Of a stretch of 64,000 bases of DNA, positions 62,501 to 64,000 are shown piece by piece (position 1 is the first letter of the stretch; each line of letters starts with the position of its first letter). Source of the stretch: Alentia gelatinosa. Taxonomy: Eukaryota; Annelida; Polychaeta; Phyllodocida; Polynoidae. The notes under the pieces were generated by a model. That model was not told the origin of the DNA, did not search any database, and was given only the letters and a program-made list of their open reading frames with translations. Location: contig OX465583.1 of NCBI GenBank assembly GCA_950022655.1, positions 36,669,360 through 36,733,359 on the forward strand, given 5' to 3'. Both the position numbers and the translations under genes were made by a program.

Positions 62501-63630
62501 TTCATCTTTTACTTGTTTGCCCTTCTCCTCCATCATCTGTTTTAGCCGATCCTAGTTGTATGTGAGAGTCCATTTCTCTGGCCAGGTCTAATTCAAATCG
62601 GGCACACACTGCTCCTGATACACGCCGATAGGCCCTACGATTGACTTCCCGATTATAAATAAAAAATTGATTCATTGGCCATAGTGTTGGGTATTTCTAA
62701 TCGTATTGTATCGGGAGGTCTACAGTGGTGAATCGCCAGCAATGGGTGCACGGTTTAAGGATGGACAAAATCGGTCAAAATAGCCACGTCTGTGAGTTGC
62801 TGGGATAGAAGCAGCTTTCACTGAATTGAAGTGTAACTATTTGTTAGTTACTGGCTTAAAGATAATCCACCTTTGAGTCAGTGAAATTAAGTTGACACCA
62901 TTTTTCAGTTACTTACTGAGTGGAAGACACCATACGTTTTGTAGCGGAGAAGAGAAAAACGACTATAACAGGGTCAAGGGGCATACTTTCTTGTCAGTTA
63001 CTTTGATGAAGTTTTTATATATCCTTTGATCCCGCCGTATCATCATGGCGAATGCATCAACCGCTAACTCTATCGTTTATAACTTTCTCTTTTGGCTATC
63101 AAAGCAGCGTAGTTTCTGTGCAATAAGATAAGATATAAAAGAATGAAGCTATTTTCAGGAACTTTGTGAAGCAGCAATTCATTACCTTATTTCGTTCAGT
63201 TGACACTTAGATTTATAAATACAGGTGCTTTTTTCTCAAAATCTAAAAATACTATTTTGTCATTATTTGTATCTGAATGAAATTATGAAGATATCCATAT
63301 GAACTAGCAGATTTGATTTCATATACTAACTAGTCTTCTATTCATATATTTATTCTTATTCCCTTATTTTTGAAAGTCAATATTGTTTCTCGATGCGAAC
63401 ATATCTACCCTTATAGGTAATTATTAACGATGTATATATACCTGACTTGATTAGGAGCGGCGGCGGCTGGCCATCAACAACGCCCGGCGGCAATGGGACG
63501 TGATGCAGGGCTCGCTGATGGCACGGACCAACAAGCTGGTCCGCAGCGCCATGCCTGACCTGGTCGCCAGCCACGTGAGCAACATCCCCAACACGGAGCT
63601 GACTGACGAGCGCGAGGAGGACGACGCCAG
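23401..63630 (+). CDS. LRRC49: LRRC49, tubulin polyglutamylase complex subunit (exons 1-10, 3' end beyond window)
   Basis: Ten exons join without a frame break into about 449 residues. Residues 1-119 are low-complexity, rich in Ser, Thr, His and Gln. The sequence DRLNLDRRRLAVCP (about 149-162) leads into SDS22-like leucine-rich repeats (about 170-345), with repeated blocks such as LIFLDLYDNQI, LDVLDLHGN, LRVLNLAGN and LTELNLRRN. Then come an LRR cap (YKQTVLRHMQQLRQLDMKR) and a charged helix (ERRIASVMARKEEEKKRE). This order and many exact stretches match vertebrate LRRC49 as I know it; that protein is about 690 residues, so roughly the last 240-290 lie past the right edge. LRRC49 is a non-catalytic subunit of the tubulin polyglutamylase complex (with TTLL1, TPGS1, TPGS2 and NICN1), which modifies microtubules of cilia, centrioles and neurons. 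The identification is strong. The start at ATG 23401 is chosen because an in-frame stop lies at 23326-23328. Confidence 0.93.
23504..25765 (+). other. LRRC49 intron 1
   Basis: AT-rich, phase 1 intron of 2.26 kb. It holds a short tandem duplication with A runs (24265-24312) and a 17-base G tract (25311-25327). No further exon or RNA gene is seen. Confidence 0.6.
25766..26020 (+). CDS. LRRC49: LRRC49 coding exon 2, Ser/Thr/His-rich
   Basis: Acceptor TTGCACCCGCAG. The exon is 255 bp, phase 1 to phase 1, encoding residues 35-119 (DRMPSSSASSSTTSTTYH...). The first 30 residues are low-complexity Ser/Thr/His; the rest is acidic and mixed. The donor (CAG|GTACCG) is weak, but it is the only one here that keeps the frame to exon 3. 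The antisense strand is also open (Gly-rich), a consequence of the CCTCCT-type repeat. Confidence 0.8.
26021..27996 (+). other. LRRC49 intron 2
   Basis: This 1.98-kb phase 1 intron carries a small perfect hairpin, ACTGGTTGCC and GGCAACCAGT around a 10-base loop (26162-26191). The rest is AT-rich with no recognised feature. Confidence 0.6.
27997..28102 (+). CDS. LRRC49: LRRC49 coding exon 3
   Basis: Acceptor TTTGGTTTGACAG, donor GTGAGT. It encodes residues 120-154 (GDRVIFAESPASPGV...) and ends in DRLNLD with AG of the next Arg. The DRLNLDR motif is the start of the conserved LRRC49 core. Confidence 0.92.
28103..28758 (+). other. LRRC49 intron 3 with decayed MITE
   Basis: This 656-bp phase 2 intron contains, at about 28495-28655, a decayed relative of the 17900 MITE. 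Its right end (CGCGTACAGACATGTACTTT then ATGAATGG) fits, while the left is mostly lost apart from a G tract. Confidence 0.55.
28759..28962 (+). CDS. LRRC49: LRRC49 coding exon 4, first leucine-rich repeats
   Basis: The exon has 204 bp and starts after TTGTTGCGACCAG, a pyrimidine-poor acceptor that restores DRRRLAVCP exactly. It encodes residues 155-222 including LRLLNYQHNLITRI, LIFLDLYDNQI and LRVLMLGKN, about three SDS22-like repeats. Donor GTGGGT. An ATG upstream in the same frame (28738) is intronic and not the start. Confidence 0.93.
28963..29866 (+). other. LRRC49 intron 4
   Basis: AT-rich 904-bp phase 2 intron; nothing recognised beyond the splice sites. Confidence 0.6.
29867..29933 (+). 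CDS. LRRC49: LRRC49 coding exon 5
   Basis: Acceptor CTCTTTTATTTTAG, donor GTAAGG. This 67-bp exon encodes residues 223-245 (RIRRIENLEALTKLDVLDLH...), one LRR unit, phase 2 to phase 0. It is too short to stand out as an ORF but unmistakable by homology. Confidence 0.93.
29934..30699 (+). other. LRRC49 intron 5
   Basis: This 766-bp phase 0 intron contains copy 1 of a diverged repeat (30462-30535: TTTTAGATGCGTTCACCTGC then TGGCCTTTAGGGGCCAAT) that recurs in intron 6 at 33137-33220. Confidence 0.6.
30700..30843 (+). CDS. LRRC49: LRRC49 coding exon 6
   Basis: Acceptor TTATTTTTTTCAG, donor GTAGGT. The exon has 144 bp, phase 0 to phase 0, residues 246-293. It contains two LRR units (ITKIEHLTHLTELRVLNLAG and LTELNLRRNRIRTV). 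Confidence 0.94.
30844..33423 (+). other. LRRC49 intron 6
   Basis: This 2.58-kb phase 0 intron carries a G tract (32481-32492), the long TCCC microsatellite and copy 2 of the intron-5 repeat (33137-33220). No extra exon is seen, and exon 6 to exon 7 reads through the LRR pattern without a gap. Confidence 0.6.
32917..33064. repeat. (TCCC)37 microsatellite
   Basis: 148 uninterrupted bases of TCCC. The complementary strand is (GGGA)n and could form G-quadruplexes. It creates Ser/Pro and Gly/Arg/Glu ORFs in several frames that are not genes. Confidence 0.97.
33424..33485 (+). CDS. LRRC49: LRRC49 coding exon 7
   Basis: Acceptor TTGTCTTCCTCACAG, donor GTAAGT. This 62-bp exon, phase 0 to phase 2, encodes residues 294-313 (NDVDNLQSLQRLFLSFNEIT) plus TG of a Cys. 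It matches the vertebrate stretch ending in LFLSFNN. Confidence 0.93.
33814..33906. repeat. 93-bp hairpin
   Basis: GACTGGTTTCAGATA and TATCTGAAACCAGTC are the perfect outer arms. Pairing continues inward for about 41 bases per side with few mismatches around GACTACGCGTG. It looks like a single-copy foldback MITE in this window. Confidence 0.75.
35790..35860. repeat. Decayed MITE end (17900 family)
   Basis: TTTTGCGTACGTACTTTATT followed by GATGAC matches the right end of the element at 17900-18080; the left part is lost or diverged. Confidence 0.45.
37470..37540. repeat. GGGT/GAGT simple repeat
   Basis: Tandem GTGGGTGGGTGAGTGGGTGA-type 4-8-bp units. G-rich on the + strand. Confidence 0.8.
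37690..37900. repeat. Imperfect GACTGAGATAGAGAC minisatellite
   Basis: The motif GAGATAGAGAC recurs at irregular spacing, with a perfect 24-bp duplication of GAGATAGAGACCGCCAACAA-type sequence near 37780-37822. Minus-strand Ser/Val/Leu-rich ORFs here come from the repeat. Confidence 0.7.
38959..38966. promoter_or_regulatory. Perfect CRE (TGACGTCA)
   Basis: An 8-bp palindromic CREB/ATF site 637 bp upstream of the ATG at 39596; a half match (GACGTCAG) follows near 39009. It may belong to an internal LRRC49 promoter. A chance occurrence is possible. Confidence 0.3.
39168..39310. promoter_or_regulatory. CpG-rich patch, possible internal promoter
   Basis: GC-rich island in AT-rich surroundings with many CpG, including CCCGCGCACG, AGCAGCGCGCGTA and GCGGCCGC. 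It ends about 290 bp before the ATG of the candidate alternative exon at 39596. No TATA box seen. Confidence 0.4.
39596..40074 (+). CDS. Candidate alternative first exon A of LRRC49
   Basis: ATG 39596 opens 159 codons (MSVPERLSAIPEVEMGYAKR...) and two bases of the next at donor AAG|GTGAAG, phase 2. The frame reaches TGA at 40076-40078 if unspliced, which would give a 160-residue protein. An in-frame TGA lies at 39557-39559. The composition is that of a real protein: a basic N-terminal third, then a probable amphipathic helix (about residues 45-100, rich in Leu, Glu, Lys, Arg and Gln), then an Ala/Pro-rich tail. Joining to exon 8 continues as ...NRAS-FEDMAC. The ATG is preceded by CATCTCCCAG, which could also act as an acceptor. 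No family recognised. A separate intronless nested gene is the main alternative. Confidence 0.5.
40382..40511. mobile_element. 130-bp MITE, TTTATCCTACCC ends
   Basis: TTTATCCTACCC and GGGTAGGATAAA form the ends. CCATAGACTTAACATGG inside is the reverse of a motif in the foldback elements at 10010 and 14487, whose second inverted repeat has the similar end TTTATCTCACCC. This is therefore a related family. Confidence 0.65.
40516..40656. mobile_element. 141-bp hairpin MITE
   Basis: Arms AAACATCACTCAATTTCATA (continuing through TTGTTTATATGCCAT and TTGTCTTC) and the matching complement ending ATTTCATGATGTTT pair over about 60 bases. It begins five bases after the preceding MITE, so the two may be one composite. 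Confidence 0.7.
43818..43868 (+). repeat. Fragment of the foldback element family
   Basis: ATGAGTTCCTAATGTTAAGC followed by CTATGG and a diverged end matches the right part of the elements at 10010-10356 and 14487-14776. Confidence 0.55.
46529..46794 (+). CDS. Candidate alternative first exon B of LRRC49
   Basis: ATG 46529 (in-frame TGA at 46511-46513) opens 88 codons plus two bases to donor AAGAG|GTTAGG, phase 2. The donor is not ideal. The product begins MYRPLRMTRADAQEMIGAES, has a short mixed segment (LHLYVLEVKKRQ), then a Pro/Arg-rich region, ending in QHKAHK. Base composition is strongly GC-rich against the AT-rich flanks. The sequence CTGCAG|GATG just before the ATG could serve as an acceptor: exon A joined there would also stay in frame. 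No family recognised. Confidence 0.45.
48680..48842 (+). repeat. Dispersed repeat, copy 2 (first at 20125)
   Basis: Diverged copy aligning end to end with 20125-20285, including GAGCCTCATTC at the start, CCTGAGGCAGCAAATTC in the middle and GTTGACATCC near the end. Confidence 0.65.
51850..52190 (+). repeat. Diverged tandem duplication, ~165-bp unit
   Basis: The second copy (about 52025-52190) repeats the landmarks of the first: GGGTGATCTTGG/GGGTAATAATCTTG, CTCA(T)AGTTT..GTTATT, ATGTAATGAG(T/A)ATGGT, TTATAACA(G/A)CACCATA(A/G)CCATG and TTTTCATTCA. The 142-codon minus-strand ORF over this area is unsupported. Confidence 0.65.
52671..52690. promoter_or_regulatory. CRE plus inverted CCAAT in CpG-rich patch
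   Basis: TGACGTCA is followed five bases later by ATTGG, inside a CpG-containing stretch (52605-52700). CRE and CCAAT pairs are common in animal promoters. It lies about 1.15 kb before the ATG of candidate exon C and could drive it through a spliced or long 5'UTR. Confidence 0.35.
53820..54049 (+). CDS. Candidate alternative first exon C of LRRC49
   Basis: ATG 53820 has an ideal context (GCACCATGT) and an in-frame TGA at 53796-53798. It opens 76 codons (MSRNSPLPAPAAAEMAKWTC...) plus two bases to a strong donor CGCG|GTAAGTCAG, phase 2, after which the unspliced frame stops at once. The product is Ala/Pro/Arg-rich with a more ordered-looking core (KWTCLFPAYHQLEVRASCPA). Splicing to exon 8 gives ...ASYTR-FEDMAC. 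GC content is far above the flanks. Of the three candidates it has the best start context and donor. No family recognised. Confidence 0.5.
57084..57113. repeat. (TGG)10 microsatellite
   Basis: Ten TGG units. It produces poly-Val, poly-Pro, poly-His and poly-Thr ORFs on both strands that should not be called genes. Confidence 0.95.
60020..60167 (+). CDS. LRRC49: LRRC49 coding exon 8, last LRR and LRR cap
   Basis: Acceptor TTGTATCTTTGTAG, donor GTAAGT. The exon has 148 bp, phase 2 to phase 0, residues 314-363 (CFEDMACVGESHSLSEISLD...). LSEISLDGNPFSQEPQYKQT and VLRHMQQLRQLDMKR match the LRR-cap region of LRRC49. All three candidate alternative first exons would join here. Confidence 0.94.
60559..60602. 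promoter_or_regulatory. Possible RFX X-box pair
   Basis: GTTACATAGGTAAC (60559-60572) is close to the palindromic X-box of RFX factors, which drive many cilium genes. A second half-like site (ATCATAGCAACC) ends at 60602. The intronic location in a cilia-linked gene is suggestive only. Confidence 0.3.
60730..61088. repeat. 24-bp minisatellite
   Basis: About 14 imperfect units of ATGTCTATCCATACTAGTCT plus CC(A/T)(C)AT, length 24 or a multiple with gaps. The Ser/Ile/Leu and Met/Asp/Arg ORFs on either strand are by-products, because 24 is a multiple of three. Confidence 0.9.
61155..61310 (+). repeat. Dispersed repeat with CCATTGATTACGG motif, copy 2
   Basis: Partner of 22578-22740. This copy has three GATTACGG segments in a row where the other has two. 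Confidence 0.65.
61512..61647. mobile_element. 136-bp hairpin MITE
   Basis: The arms start ATTACCAGGATTTTGATCTG and, in reverse complement, ATTACCATGATTTCGATCCG. They pair over about 49 bases up to the perfect GTAGTTGACAC/GTGTCAACTAC inner stem. Confidence 0.75.
62231..62314 (+). CDS. LRRC49: LRRC49 coding exon 9
   Basis: Acceptor TACTTAATCACACAG, donor GTAATG. The exon has 84 bp, phase 0 to phase 0, residues 364-391 (DDERRIASVMARKEEEKKRE then TNKVQVMK). This charged helix is a hallmark of LRRC49. Confidence 0.93.
62315..63454 (+). other. LRRC49 intron 9
   Basis: 1.14-kb phase 0 intron; nothing recognised beyond the splice sites. Confidence 0.55.
63455..63630 (+). CDS. LRRC49: LRRC49 coding exon 10
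   Basis: Acceptor CCTGACTTGATTAG, donor GTGAGA. The exon has 176 bp, phase 0 to phase 2, residues 392-449 (ERRRLAINNARRQWDVMQGS...) ending in an acidic run (EREEDDAR). It matches the vertebrate ERRRLTINNVARQW-type region. The coding sequence continues beyond 64000. Confidence 0.93.
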
Positions 63631-64000
63631 GTGAGAGATCCGCGCTTCCTCATACCTTATATTTACATAACTCACAACATATTTCATTCAGCCACCCTTG
63701 CCCTGTCTCCATATACTGCACATACTTCAGTACACACGCGTTTTATACAGCAGCAGGTTCTGCACCTCTACACCACATGTCTGCACAGAACATTGTGCAC
63801 AGAAATCTTGTACCTTAATAACATTTACTAAGGAATATAAATATATTTTCTTGTTTGTATATCAAACGATGCGGTTGTATAAAAAGACGTGTGCGTAACT
63901 TCATCTACTTGCATTATACATCTTGATTTACAACATATATATACATCGCTAATTGAAAAAAAATATAGCACATAGTTTGCATATTGCTTGTACTATATGT
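63631..64000 (+). other. LRRC49 intron 10 (partial)
   Basis: AT-rich phase 2 intron start. No acceptor with a following LRRC49-like exon is seen before the window ends. Confidence 0.6.

Noticed and set aside
1..64000. CRISPR arrays, phage genes, bacterial operons
   Set aside because: The window is clearly intron-bearing nuclear DNA. The tandem repeats here have no constant repeat with unique spacers.

Overview
This is a eukaryotic genomic window: AT-rich and intron-rich, crowded with satellites, hairpin MITEs and simple repeats, and with no bacterial-style operons. Exon structure, intron lengths and the repeat types (G-tract DNA elements, tRNA-like SINEs) suggest a marine invertebrate, possibly a lophotrochozoan such as a mollusc. 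The species cannot be fixed from sequence alone.

The only gene recognised with confidence is LRRC49 on the + strand. Ten coding exons (23401..63630) join with matching phases and give about 449 complete residues: a Ser/Thr/His-rich N-terminus, SDS22-like leucine-rich repeats, an LRR cap, and the start of a charged helical region. The C-terminal part lies beyond the right edge. LRRC49 is known as a subunit of the tubulin polyglutamylase complex. Exons 1-7 lie in 23.4-33.5 kb and exons 8-10 in 60.0-63.6 kb. Between them is a 26.5-kb intron.

That intron holds the most interesting signal. Three GC-rich open exons (39596..40074, 46529..46794, 53820..54049) each start with ATG, have an in-frame stop just upstream, and end in phase 2 at a GT donor. 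Phase 2 is what exon 8 needs. They look like alternative first exons for LRRC49 isoforms that lack most of the leucine-rich repeats.

Region by region: 1-2507, tandem 1257-bp unit; 2570-4645, ~203-bp satellite that flips orientation near 4.08 kb; 4.65-6.29 kb, no gene and a diverged satellite monomer; 6292-9541, DNA transposon with CAG-type inverted ends containing a nested G-tract element, a tRNA-like SINE and a 63-bp minisatellite; 9.5-16.6 kb, hairpin and TA-flanked MITEs; 16.7-17.4 kb, a weak minus-strand candidate for a small secreted protein; 17.9-22.7 kb, dispersed repeats; 23.0 kb onward, LRRC49. Most long ORFs outside these exons are artefacts of repeats or shadows of GC-rich exons.
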